In this document: positions 14,943-22,028 of the stretch, piece after piece | Position numbering within the stretch: the stretch's first letter is position 1 | How the letters are laid out: every line of letters starts with the position of its first letter | Translations under genes and position numbers: made by a program | The notes under the pieces: model-generated | Seen by the model: the letters and a program-made list of their open reading frames with translations, nothing else | Database searches by the model: none | Told to the model about the DNA's origin: nothing | Origin: JANRKG01 sp033763635 | GTDB lineage: Bacteria; Cyanobacteriota; Cyanobacteriia; GCF-001939115 | Direction: 5' to 3' | DNA: 22,206 nt | Assembly (NCBI GenBank): GCA_033763635.1 | Contig: JANRKG010000278.1 | Coordinates: forward strand, 1-22,206

Positions 14943-15776
14943 ATGTCTTCCAGTACGTCTTTGACAACCCAACGGGTTGCCCTGGTGATTCAATACCTGG
15001 GCACTCGTTTTCATGGTTGGCAACGGCAGCCAAACCGCCGCACTGTCCAGGAAGAAATAGAAGTTGCCTTAAAGGGTGTGGTGGGGAAACCTGTAACCCT
15101 TCATGGGGCTGGCAGAACTGATTCTGGGGTTCACGCAGCGGCACAGGTTGCCCATTTTGATGACCCGACATCTATCCCGCCCCATCGGTGGATGGCGATT
15201 CTCAATTCCCGGCTTCCGGATGATATTTTGATTCGTGCCTCTGCTCCGGTTGCTCCTCGATGGCATGCTCGATTTTCGGCAATTTGGCGACGGTATCGTT
15301 ATACCATCTACACCGATCGAACTCCAAATCTCTTTGTTCGTTCTTCGGTATGGCATTACTATCGAATGCCCCTGGATGAGTCCTTAATGCAGGCCGCTCT
15401 GCTCCCCATGTTGGGTCGTCATCACATGGCAGCCTTTCACCGAGCGAATTCCAGTCGAACCCATTCCTGGATCGAAATCCAAGATGTGATGTGTGTTCGA
15501 GAAACTTCCTTTATTCATATTGAAGTTCAGGCAAATAGTTTTCTTTACGGTATGATGCGGCTACTGGTCGGCTTTTTGGTACAGGTAGGGCAGGGGAGCC
15601 GCTCATTGACGAATTTTACAGAGATTTGGAAGATGGAATGCCGGGAGGAAGTAAAATATGCTGCGCCTCCCCAGGGGCTTTGTCTGTTGAGAGTTGGGTA
15701 TCCAGACTTCCCCTTTCCTCCACAAGTTTGGTTTGAGACGCAGCCAAAACCTTGCTTACCCGCGATGTCTGTCTGA
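14943..15776 (+). CDS. truA: tRNA pseudouridine(38-40) synthase TruA
   Basis: TruA (277 aa) makes pseudouridine at positions 38-40 of tRNA anticodon arms. The catalytic aspartate is D60 in GAGRTDSGVHA; the N-terminal VALVIQYLGTRFHGWQRQ and the later ARFSAIWRRYRYTI and SFLYGMMRLLVGFLVQVG are family segments. The ATG at 14943 is chosen; TTG 14934 and GTG 14940 are alternatives and there is no clear ribosome site. Its place between rplQ and rplM is usual in cyanobacteria. The protein ends in a Pro/Phe-rich stretch of about 20 residues not typical of the enzyme core. Confidence 0.96.
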   Translation: MSSSTSLTTQRVALVIQYLGTRFHGWQRQPNRRTVQEEIEVALKGVVGKPVTLHGAGRTDSGVHAAAQVAHFDDPTSIPPHRWMAILNSRLPDDILIRASAPVAPRWHARFSAIWRRYRYTIYTDRTPNLFVRSSVWHYYRMPLDESLMQAALLPMLGRHHMAAFHRANSSRTHSWIEIQDVMCVRETSFIHIEVQANSFLYGMMRLLVGFLVQVGQGSRSLTNFTEIWKMECREEVKYAAPPQGLCLLRVGYPDFPFPPQVWFETQPKPCLPAMSV

Positions 15777-15814
15777 CCAGTCGTTTCAGTCGTGCGATCG
15801 GTGTTGATCTCGAA

Positions 15815-15848
15815 AAGTTGACCATTACAAGTTGTACAAGTTGACCAT
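15815..15848. promoter_or_regulatory. Repeated AAGTTGACCAT upstream of rplM
   Basis: AAGTTGACCAT occurs at 15815-15825 and 15838-15848, with a third partial copy AAGTTGTAC (15829-15837) between them. The middle also forms a palindrome TACAA-G-TTGTA (15826-15836). This sits in the 113-nt truA-rplM gap about 40 nt before rplM. TTGACC resembles a -35, but no -10 at proper distance was found. It may be an operator or promoter part of rplM-rpsI. Confidence 0.35.
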
Positions 15849-15889
15849 CCCAAACCGTGAGTGTTGTTTTTTAGCGAAAAGAGTTATCC

Positions 15890-16339
15890 ATGGAAAAGAC
15901 ATTTGTCCCCCCCCAAGAGTCCCTAGAGCGGAAATGGTATGTTGTGGATGCAGCAGACCAACGCCTGGGACGCCTTGCTAGCGAAGTTGCAATGGTGCTA
16001 CGCGGCAAGAACAAGCCAACCTACACTCCCCACATGGATACTGGGGACTTTGTGATTGTTGTGAATGCCGAAAAGGTTGCAGTGACGGGTAAAAAGCGTA
16101 CTCAAAAGGTGTACCGTCGCCACTCAGGTCGCCCGGGTGGTATGAAGACAGAAACCTTTGCAAAGCTGCAAGCCCGTATTCCAGAAAGAATTGTGGAGCA
16201 CGCGATTCAGGGCATGTTGCCTAAAAATTCTTTGGGCAGGCAGCTATTTACGAAGCTGAAAGTCTATGCTGGGCCTGATCACCCCCATCAATCTCAAAAA
16301 CCTGAAACTTTGACCATTTCGACAATTCCGGGAGCGTAA
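15890..16339 (+). CDS. rplM: 50S ribosomal protein L13
   Basis: L13 (149 aa) is an early 50S assembly protein. KWYVVDAADQRLGRLASEVA, LRGKNKPTYTPHMDTGDFVI and HAIQGMLPKNSLGRQ are the family segments. A run of eight C bases (15907-15914) falls in the Val-Pro-Pro-Gln codons near the N-terminus; the frame is intact. No strong ribosome site is seen before the ATG. It is 3 nt from rpsI, the usual pair. Confidence 0.97.
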   Translation: MEKTFVPPQESLERKWYVVDAADQRLGRLASEVAMVLRGKNKPTYTPHMDTGDFVIVVNAEKVAVTGKKRTQKVYRRHSGRPGGMKTETFAKLQARIPERIVEHAIQGMLPKNSLGRQLFTKLKVYAGPDHPHQSQKPETLTISTIPGA

Positions 16340-16342
16340 TTC

Positions 16343-16756
16343 ATGCAAGCAACTGAACAGTCTGGACGGGTGGTGTATTGGGGAACGGGCCGCCGTAAGT
16401 CTTCGGTGGCAAGGGTCAGACTCGTGCCAGGGAGTGGCCAACTCATTATTAATGGCAAGCCAGGGGACTTGTACCTGCAATTCAATCCTGCTTACATTTC
16501 TGTTGCCAAGGCTCCCCTGGAAACCCTGGGCTTGGAGAATGATTATGACGTTCTGGTCAATGCTGAAGGGGGTGGATTGACGGGGCAGGCGGATTCCATT
16601 CGTTTGGGAGTTGCCCGCGCCCTTTGCCAGTTAGACCCTGAAAACCGTAAACCCCTAAAGGTTGAGGGATATTTGACTCGCGATCCTCGTGCAAAAGAGC
16701 GGAGAAAGTACGGTCTGCGGAAAGCTCGGAAGGCTCCCCAATACTCCAAGCGTTAA
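16343..16756 (+). CDS. rpsI: 30S ribosomal protein S9
   Basis: S9 (137 aa) reaches the P-site tRNA anticodon with its C-terminal tail. YWGTGRRKSSVARVRLVPGSG, GGGLTGQADSIRLGVARAL and the tail DPRAKERRKYGLRKARKAPQYSKR (residues 114-137) with its conserved final Ser-Lys-Arg are present. The frame starts 3 nt after rplM, with GGGAGCG inside rplM as ribosome site. Confidence 0.97.
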   Translation: MQATEQSGRVVYWGTGRRKSSVARVRLVPGSGQLIINGKPGDLYLQFNPAYISVAKAPLETLGLENDYDVLVNAEGGGLTGQADSIRLGVARALCQLDPENRKPLKVEGYLTRDPRAKERRKYGLRKARKAPQYSKR

Positions 16757-16794
16757 GGAAGGGGATATCAGCCTCTTTCAAGGAAAAAGCTTTC

Positions 16795-16823
16795 TTTTAG
16801 CAGTCTGCTGAGAGAGCTAAAAT
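16795..16823 (+). promoter_or_regulatory. Inverted repeat with -10-like box ahead of rpmE
   Basis: TTTTAGC (16795-16801) pairs with GCTAAAA (16816-16822), with a nested CAG/CTG inside the loop. TAAAAT (16818-16823) in the right arm is a good -10 hexamer, about 41 nt before rpmE, but the -35 position (TTTTAG) is poor. There is no T-run after the stem, so a terminator is unlikely. Confidence 0.3.
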
Positions 16824-16863
16824 AAAACAGTGCTAGAACATTAGTTTGTGAGACACAGCGACA

Positions 16864-17112
16864 ATGCCGAAATCTGATATTCACCCCCAGTGGTATCCCG
16901 AAGCAAAAGTGTATTGTAACGGTGAGTTGGTGATGACCGTTGGGTCTACCAAGCCAGAACTTCATGTAGATGTTTGGTCTGGAAACCATCCCTTCTATAC
17001 AGGCACCCAGAAGATTATCGATACGGAAGGGCGAGTTGAGCGCTTCCTGCGGAAGTATGGAATGATAGACAACAACCAAGCGCCAGACAAGCAAGCGAAG
17101 CCCAAGAAGTAG
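16864..17112 (+). CDS. rpmE: 50S ribosomal protein L31, zinc-free form
   Basis: L31 (82 aa) links the 50S central protuberance to the 30S head. DIHPQWYPEAKVYCNGE and HVDVWSGNHPFYTGTQKIID and the following GRVERFLRKYG fit the family. Of the four zinc cysteines of the E. coli C+ protein only one Cys (VYC) remains; the second pair is WSGN. It is therefore a C- protein, which I know to be common in cyanobacteria. The C-terminus is a Lys/Pro-rich extension. Confidence 0.96.
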   Translation: MPKSDIHPQWYPEAKVYCNGELVMTVGSTKPELHVDVWSGNHPFYTGTQKIIDTEGRVERFLRKYGMIDNNQAPDKQAKPKK

Positions 17113-17117
17113 CAAAC

Positions 17118-17158
17118 TAAACAAAGGCATTCTTGAGAGTCTCATTGCTTTTTGTTTA
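17118..17158 (+). terminator. Probable factor-independent terminator after rpmE
   Basis: TAAACAAAGGCA (17118-17129) pairs, with one bulge, with TGCTTTTTGTTTA (17146-17158); inside, TGAG (17134-17137) pairs with CTCA (17141-17144) around AGT. The inner G/C part is followed by TTTTTGTTT, the usual T-tract form. It begins 5 nt after the rpmE stop and likely ends the ribosomal transcript, leaving prfA to readthrough or its own promoter. Confidence 0.5.
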
Positions 17159-17185
17159 AGTTGCTAACTTTTCCTCTGTTTTCCT

Positions 17186-18286
17186 ATGGCTGCTTCCTAC
17201 CTACTTGAAAAGCTAAAGTCTGTTGAGCAAACGTTTAATGAGTTAACCCGTCGCTTAGCAGATCCGGACGTTGCCAGAAATCCCTCTGAATCTCTGAAGG
17301 TTGCCAAAGCTCGTGCTTCTTTAGAAGAAGTTGTGAATACCTATGAAATTTGGAAGGGTACCCAAGATGAGTTGGCAGGTGCCCGCCAAATTTTGAAAGA
17401 GTCGAGCAGCGATCCAGAGTTACAACAGATGGCATCGGCTGAGGTCTCAGACTTGGAAGCTAAATTAGAGAGCTTGGAGCATCGGCTGACAATCCTACTC
17501 CTCCCCAAAGACCCAAATGATGACAAAAACATCATGCTAGAAATTCGGGCAGGGACAGGTGGAGATGAAGCGAGCATCTGGGCCGGAGATTTGCTGCGGA
17601 TGTATTCCCGTTATGCAGATACTCAAGGATGGCGGGTCAGCTTATTGAGTGAATCCCTTGGCGATATGGGGGGCTTCAAAGAAATCATCCTGGAAATTAA
17701 GGGAGATCAGGTTTACAGCAAGCTCAAGTATGAAGCAGGGGTTCACCGAGTTCAGCGGGTTCCTGCGACTGAAGCCTCCGGTCGGGTTCATACGTCAACG
17801 GCTACGGTTGCAGTGATGCCCGAAGTAGACGATGTAGAAGTTCACATCGATCCCAAAGAGATCGAGTTAACAACTGCTCGATCGGGTGGAGCAGGTGGGC
17901 AAAACGTCAACAAAGTTGAAACTGCCGTTGATCTCATCCACAAACCTACGGGCATTCGGGTCTTCTGTACCGAAGAGCGCTCCCAACTACAGAACCGGGA
18001 ACGGGCAATGCAGATTTTGCGGGCCAAGCTTTATGAAATAAAGCTACGGGAGCAACAGGAAGCGGTAACTTCCATGCGGCGATCGCAGGTGGGAACCGGA
18101 GCACGTTCAGAGAAAATCCGTACATACAACTACAAAGATAATCGGGCAACGGATCACCGTCTGAATCAAAACTTTTCCCTCAATTCAGTGCTTGAAGGGG
18201 AATTAGAAGATGTGCTGCAAGCCTGTATTAGCCAAGATCAACAAGAACAACTGGAAGAACTGGCAGCTTCCTCAACGAATTCGTAA
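17186..18286 (+). CDS. prfA: Peptide chain release factor 1
   Basis: RF1 (366 aa) reads UAA and UAG stop codons and releases the finished peptide. Codon recognition uses the PxT motif, here PAT (residues 193-195) within RVPATEASGRVHTS, which separates it from RF2 (SPF). The hydrolysis motif GGQ lies at 237-239 (SGGAGGQNVNKVETAV). The N-terminal helical domain (1-100) and GTGGDEASIWAGDLLRMY are typical. Full length. It follows rpmE as usual in cyanobacteria, but after a likely terminator. Confidence 0.98.
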   Translation: MAASYLLEKLKSVEQTFNELTRRLADPDVARNPSESLKVAKARASLEEVVNTYEIWKGTQDELAGARQILKESSSDPELQQMASAEVSDLEAKLESLEHRLTILLLPKDPNDDKNIMLEIRAGTGGDEASIWAGDLLRMYSRYADTQGWRVSLLSESLGDMGGFKEIILEIKGDQVYSKLKYEAGVHRVQRVPATEASGRVHTSTATVAVMPEVDDVEVHIDPKEIELTTARSGGAGGQNVNKVETAVDLIHKPTGIRVFCTEERSQLQNRERAMQILRAKLYEIKLREQQEAVTSMRRSQVGTGARSEKIRTYNYKDNRATDHRLNQNFSLNSVLEGELEDVLQACISQDQQEQLEELAASSTNS

Positions 18287-18332
18287 TTGAAAGTCTTTAG
18301 AATCTAAAAAAGTCCCAATCGATTTTAATTTT

Positions 18333-18370
18333 TTATCTGCGCTTGCCATTGTCAAGCGCAGATAATTTTT
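18333..18370 (+). terminator. Strong factor-independent terminator of prfA
   Basis: TTATCTGCGCTTG (18333-18345) pairs perfectly over 13 bp with CAAGCGCAGATAA (18353-18365); the loop is CCATTGT, and TTTTT follows (18366-18370). It is 46 nt after the prfA stop. On the other strand the stem is followed by A-rich sequence, so it should not by itself stop acsF transcription in the opposite direction, although the stem could still protect that RNA's 3' end. Confidence 0.85.
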
Positions 18371-18427
18371 AAAAGGGAACGGTTGGGAAGACTATATTAC
18401 GAATCCTCCCGACTCCTTCAGTTCACT

Positions 18428-19504
18428 TTACCGAACGGTGCCTCGCAATTCCTCTGCATCGATCGGCTTCATGAAGTACAGCAACACCAAATTCCAGGTA
18501 ATCCCTAGCATCAGGGGTAGTTTCCGGATCTGCTTCAGCCACTTAGGTTGGGAAGTTTGTTCGATCGCACCCATCTGCTGATTCAGTTCCGAACACCGTT
18601 GTAGTTTCGGGTAAAAGTCGGGGTGTTCCGTGTTCAATACGCTAGGAAAAGCGCGGGTAGCAGTGTCGTTGGTTTGACGAATAACTTCTCGATCGAATTC
18701 CGTAGGGTCTATCCCCAACGTGTGGTAGAAGCTCGATCGCTCATGCACTGTTAACGTATGGGTTGCAAATACCGTTAACAGGAAAAAGCGGCTCCACAAA
18801 CGTGCCTTCCAGTTGTTCCAGAGTTGGGGTTGCGATCGAATCAGAGCTTTGAAAATATCTCCATGTCGATTCTCATCCTGGCACCAGCTTTCAAAGTATC
18901 GGAACAACGGGTAGAACTGGTTTTCAGGATGTTTTTCTAGGTGGCGGAAAATAATGATGTAGCGCCAGTAGCCAATCTTTTCAGACAGGTAAACCGTGTA
19001 CAAAACCCACTCGATCGGGAAGAAAGTATAGGTGCGGGATTTGGTCAAATGGCCCAAGTCAAGAGACAGGTTAAAGTCTGCCATTGCCTTATTTAAGAAC
19101 CCGGCATGACGGGCTTCATCCCGTGCCATCAAGTGAAAGATTTCTGCCAGGAGGGGATTTCGCTCCTTCAAACGGCGAGACAATTCCTTAAATAGGAGAA
19201 ACCCAGAAAACTCGGAAACACAGGACCGCTCTAGATATTCGATAAACCCTTCCCGCGCTTTCCCTTGAATATGCTCCCAGGATTGCTCAAAGGCTGCATC
19301 GCGGACGAAGTGATGGCGGTTATAATCAGCCCGCATTTCCGCCACCATTGCCTGTAATTCGACTTCCTGGGCAGAAAGGTCTAAATTCGCAGCTTTTTCA
19401 AAATCCGTGACGTAGAAGCGGGGGGTCAGAAGGGTTTCTTGAGGGACAGCCTTTGTTCCTGGCTTGGCAGGGGAAACTGCTGCCTTCTGGGAGGAAGTGA
19501 CCAT
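18428..19504 (-). CDS. acsF: Mg-protoporphyrin IX monomethyl ester (oxidative) cyclase
   Basis: AcsF/ChlA (358 aa) is the di-iron enzyme that uses O2 to close the fifth ring of chlorophyll, making protochlorophyllide precursor. Iron-ligand motifs of the rubrerythrin-like four-helix fold are visible: E98 (SEFSG), E130 and H133 in RDEARHAGF, and E211 and H214 in QDENRHGDIF. TPRFYVTDF and YNRHHFVRD near the N-terminus are typical. The ATG has GGAG 8 nt upstream. Cyanobacteria often have two copies (an aerobic ChlAI and a low-oxygen ChlAII); sequence resemblance from memory leans to the second, but this is not safe. No ho, hemN or other pigment gene is adjacent. It converges on prfA. Confidence 0.95.
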   Translation of the reverse strand: MVTSSQKAAVSPAKPGTKAVPQETLLTPRFYVTDFEKAANLDLSAQEVELQAMVAEMRADYNRHHFVRDAAFEQSWEHIQGKAREGFIEYLERSCVSEFSGFLLFKELSRRLKERNPLLAEIFHLMARDEARHAGFLNKAMADFNLSLDLGHLTKSRTYTFFPIEWVLYTVYLSEKIGYWRYIIIFRHLEKHPENQFYPLFRYFESWCQDENRHGDIFKALIRSQPQLWNNWKARLWSRFFLLTVFATHTLTVHERSSFYHTLGIDPTEFDREVIRQTNDTATRAFPSVLNTEHPDFYPKLQRCSELNQQMGAIEQTSQPKWLKQIRKLPLMLGITWNLVLLYFMKPIDAEELRGTVR

Positions 19505-19538
19505 AAAACTCCGATATTCAGTTAAATGCTTAAATAGC

Positions 19539-19557
19539 TATCAAGTTATGATTGATA
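19539..19557. promoter_or_regulatory. Inverted repeat TATCAA-N7-TTGATA in the acsF upstream region
   Basis: TATCAA (19539-19544) and TTGATA (19552-19557) form a perfect 6-bp inverted repeat with 7-nt spacing, 35-53 nt before the acsF start; TGATATCA (19553-19560) is a further palindrome overlapping its right arm. The position suits an operator over the acsF promoter. It has the half-sites of an FNR-type box in the wrong order (inside out), so it is not an FNR site. The regulator is unknown. Confidence 0.3.
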
Positions 19558-19588
19558 TCACTAATTGAGGGAAACTGGCAACAAAAAG

Positions 19589-19628
19589 ATGTAACTTGTA
19601 GCATTTCCCTGTTACGTAAAATGTAACT
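19589..19628. promoter_or_regulatory. ATGTAACT repeats in the acsF / RnfD-like divergent gap
   Basis: ATGTAACT occurs at 19589-19596 and 19621-19628; GTTAC (19611-19615) with GTAAC (19623-19627) is an inverted pair; TTACGTAA (19612-19619) is a palindrome. Read on the minus strand the units are GTTACAT, a half-site of the RpaB box (HLR1), but the copies are 32 bp apart rather than the 10 bp needed, so RpaB is not supported. The 184-nt gap (19505-19688) must hold the promoters of both divergent genes; neither was seen clearly. Confidence 0.3.
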
Positions 19629-19688
19629 GCCCCCCAAATTCCTCTTGCGGTAGGCATACTAGGCATCAACCTGGCGATCGTCGAGTGT

Positions 19689-20552
19689 ATGCCAATGTTC
19701 AAAGATGCCCGCGACTTTCAAATTTTGGCCCTGTTTCTGTTTCTCACACTCGGATTGGGCACCCGCGACTGGACTCTCCGCCCCGATCTCATTTTGGTCA
19801 CGATCGCAACCTGCCTGCTTACCCAATGGTTGGCAACGCAGATTTCTGCCAAATTTTCAGCCCCTCCTTCCGACTCCCCAACTTTCTCCCCGCGCAGTGC
19901 CCTCATCACCTCTCTGGGCCTGTGTCTCTTGCTCCGCGCCGATCACTGGTGGACCGTGACGATCGCTGCCTGTCTCGCCATCCTGAGTAAATTTGTCTTT
20001 CGGTTCAAAGAAAAACACTGCTTCAATCCCGCTAACTTTGGCATGATCGCTGCCCTACTGCTTACAGGGGATGCCTGGGTTTCCCCCGGTCAATGGGGGG
20101 CAGACTGGTGGTATGCCTTACTCTTCTTTGGAATTGGGGGATTGATCTTGCAACGGGTGGGGCGCTGGGATACGACTGCCGCCTTTTTCGGGAGCTACGC
20201 CCTACTAGAAGCAGGACGTAATTTTTGGTTGGGCTGGACCTGGGATGTCTACCTGCACAAGTTAATGAGTGGTTCCCTACTGTTGTTCGCCCTGTTCATG
20301 GTGACAGATCCGCGATCGATTCCAAATGCCCGAACAGGCCGATTCGTATGGGCCGTGATGATTGCCCTCCTTACCTTCATCTTACGGAACTACTTTTATG
20401 TGTCAACTGCGATTCTGTGGGCCTTGTTTGTTCTGTCGCCCCTGACGATCGCCCTGGATATTCTCTGGCCTGCCCCTCGCTTTCGTTGGACTGCAACAGT
20501 TACGGAGTCTGAACCAGAATCCGCTCCCACTCCCACTCCCGCATTTTTGTAA
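19689..20552 (+). CDS. RnfD/NqrB-like integral membrane protein
   Basis: This 287-aa protein has about nine hydrophobic segments and resembles subunit D of Rnf (NqrB of Na+-NQR), seen in NPANFGMIAALLL (residues 113-125) and SGSLLLFALFMVTDPRSIPN (194-213), which match the NPA and FFMATDP blocks of that family. The covalent-FMN motif of RnfD/NqrB (S/T-G-A-T) is not found; the matching region seems to be DTTAAFFGSYALLEAGR (161-177). The C-terminus is a Pro/Thr/Ser tail. No other Rnf or Nqr subunit is in the window. ATG 19689 is used; ATG 19695 is an alternative. The next gene begins 23 nt later, so co-transcription with DUF2330 is likely. Function unknown. Confidence 0.75.
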   Translation: MPMFKDARDFQILALFLFLTLGLGTRDWTLRPDLILVTIATCLLTQWLATQISAKFSAPPSDSPTFSPRSALITSLGLCLLLRADHWWTVTIAACLAILSKFVFRFKEKHCFNPANFGMIAALLLTGDAWVSPGQWGADWWYALLFFGIGGLILQRVGRWDTTAAFFGSYALLEAGRNFWLGWTWDVYLHKLMSGSLLLFALFMVTDPRSIPNARTGRFVWAVMIALLTFILRNYFYVSTAILWALFVLSPLTIALDILWPAPRFRWTATVTESEPESAPTPTPAFL

Positions 20553-20575
20553 TCCCGCTTTCCTATGAGAACGAT

Positions 20576-21934
20576 ATGAAACCTTTACAAACTCTGGCTT
20601 CCCTGGTTTTGGCATTTTGGGTTACCTTCTCTTTTATTCAACCTGCCTGGGCCTTCTGTGGTTTTTATGTCGCCAAAGCAGATACGAAACTTTATAACAA
20701 AGCCTCGCAAGTTGCGATCGCCCGGGATGGCAAGCGCACGATTTTGACGATGGAGAACGATTACCAGGGGGATGTGAAGGATTTTGCGATCGTCGTCCCG
20801 GTTCCCGTTCTACTCAAAGAAGAGCAGGTGCGAGTGGGCGATCCCAAGATTATGGAACGCCTGGATAGCTTTAGCGCACCCCGGTTAGTGGAATATTTTG
20901 ACTCGAACCCCTGTGATGTTGTGATGGCTGATCAGTTATTACTTGCAGCCCCCAGTTCGGCTTCAACCGGGGAGGCGATGAATCAGGCAGCCCAACGGCG
21001 AGATGCTCTGGGGGTCACGGTCGAAGCAAAATTCACGGTTGGAGAATATGACATTCTCCTCTTGAGTGCGAAGGAATCGGGAGGCTTGGAAACCTGGCTG
21101 ATTCAGAACGGTTACAAAATGCCTCCAGGAGCCAGGCAACTGCTTCAGCCTTACATTCGGCAGCAGATGAAGTTTTTTGTGGCGAAGGTCAACTTGACCG
21201 AGTTTGACAAGTCAGGGTTCCAATCCCTCCGTCCGTTGATGATCGCTTATGAGTCGCCCAAATTTATGTTGCCGATTCGATTGGGGATGATGAATGCTCA
21301 GACGGATCAGGATTTGATCGTGTACCTCTTGTCTCCCAAGGGACAGATCGAATTGACTAACTACCGAACCGTGAAAGTGCCTTCAGATGTGGAAATTCCC
21401 GAATTTGTGAAGGGTGAATTCGGCCCGTTCTACCAGGCAATGTTTCAGACCGCTTACACTCGCGAGGATCGGCGAGTTGGATTTTTAGAATATGCGTGGG
21501 ACATGGCAGGATGCGATCCCTGTTCTGCGGACCCACTGAATTACGAGGAATTGCGAAAAGCAGGGGTGTTCTGGCTCAGCCCCAATCAGCCCACAAATGT
21601 GTTTATCACCCGTCTGCATGTGCGTTACAGCCGCGACAAATTTCCAGAAGACCTGATGTTTCAGGAAACCTCGAACCGTCAGCAATTCCAGGGGCGATAT
21701 ATTCTCCAGCATCCTTATACCGGAGAGATGACCTGTTCTGCTGCAAGAGACTATAAACGATCGGTGCGGCAACGGGTGGAACGCCAGGTCCAAACCCTCG
21801 CCAAACTTACAGGCTGGAACATCCAGGAGATTCGTAAAAAGGCCAGGGTTGCGGACTCAGAGCCAGAACCCTGGTGGGAACGGGCTTTTTCTTCTACCTT
21901 CCTGGGGCGTATGGTGGATTGGTGGCGATCATAG
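20576..21934 (+). CDS. Secreted DUF2330 domain protein, first copy
   Basis: The 452-aa product begins with a Sec signal peptide: K2, a hydrophobic core (residues 8-22) and a cleavage site AWA|F after residue 26. The mature part starts FCGFYVAKADTKLYNKASQV, continues with a segment typical of DUF2330 (LTMENDYQGDVKDFAIVVPV, VGDPKIMERLDSFSAPRLVE) and contains Cys at 28, 113, 313, 316 and 387, suggesting disulfides outside the cytoplasm; GCDPCSADPL is the CxxC. The C-terminus has several Trp (WWERAF, VDWWRS), perhaps an interfacial anchor. The family has no known biochemical function. It follows the RnfD-like gene by 23 nt and is followed by a paralogue. Confidence 0.8.
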   Translation: MKPLQTLASLVLAFWVTFSFIQPAWAFCGFYVAKADTKLYNKASQVAIARDGKRTILTMENDYQGDVKDFAIVVPVPVLLKEEQVRVGDPKIMERLDSFSAPRLVEYFDSNPCDVVMADQLLLAAPSSASTGEAMNQAAQRRDALGVTVEAKFTVGEYDILLLSAKESGGLETWLIQNGYKMPPGARQLLQPYIRQQMKFFVAKVNLTEFDKSGFQSLRPLMIAYESPKFMLPIRLGMMNAQTDQDLIVYLLSPKGQIELTNYRTVKVPSDVEIPEFVKGEFGPFYQAMFQTAYTREDRRVGFLEYAWDMAGCDPCSADPLNYEELRKAGVFWLSPNQPTNVFITRLHVRYSRDKFPEDLMFQETSNRQQFQGRYILQHPYTGEMTCSAARDYKRSVRQRVERQVQTLAKLTGWNIQEIRKKARVADSEPEPWWERAFSSTFLGRMVDWWRS

Positions 21935-21954
21935 AATTTCTTTTCCGCTAGAAG

Positions 21955-21977
21955 AGAGACGCGAATCTCGTGTCTCT
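21955..21977. repeat. Palindromic element of a type often dispersed in cyanobacteria
   Basis: AGAGACGCGA (21955-21964) and TCGTGTCTCT (21968-21977) pair over 10 bp (one G-U) around the 3-nt loop ATC. Palindromes around AGAGACG...CGTCTCT flanked by TA...ACA are, from memory, common in intergenic DNA of filamentous cyanobacteria. No T-run follows, so a terminator is less likely. It separates the two DUF2330 copies, and the following 50 nt are pyrimidine-rich (CCCTCTCCCTCTC). Confidence 0.5.
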
Positions 21978-22028
21978 ACAGGGCCGTGCTCCCTCTCCCT
22001 CTCTTCATCCCCTTATTCCTTCATTGCC

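Noticed and set aside
18333..18370. Bidirectional terminator for prfA and acsF
   Set aside because: On the minus strand the stem is followed by A-rich sequence instead of T; only the + strand version is well formed.
19589..19628. RpaB (HLR1) binding site
   Set aside because: GTTACAT half-sites are present but lie 32 bp apart rather than 10 bp, so the required tandem arrangement is missing.
18079..20721. GCGATCGC octamers at 18079-18086 and 20714-20721 as regulatory sites
   Set aside because: These are HIP1 sequences, very frequent in many cyanobacterial genomes; used only as support for the phylum.
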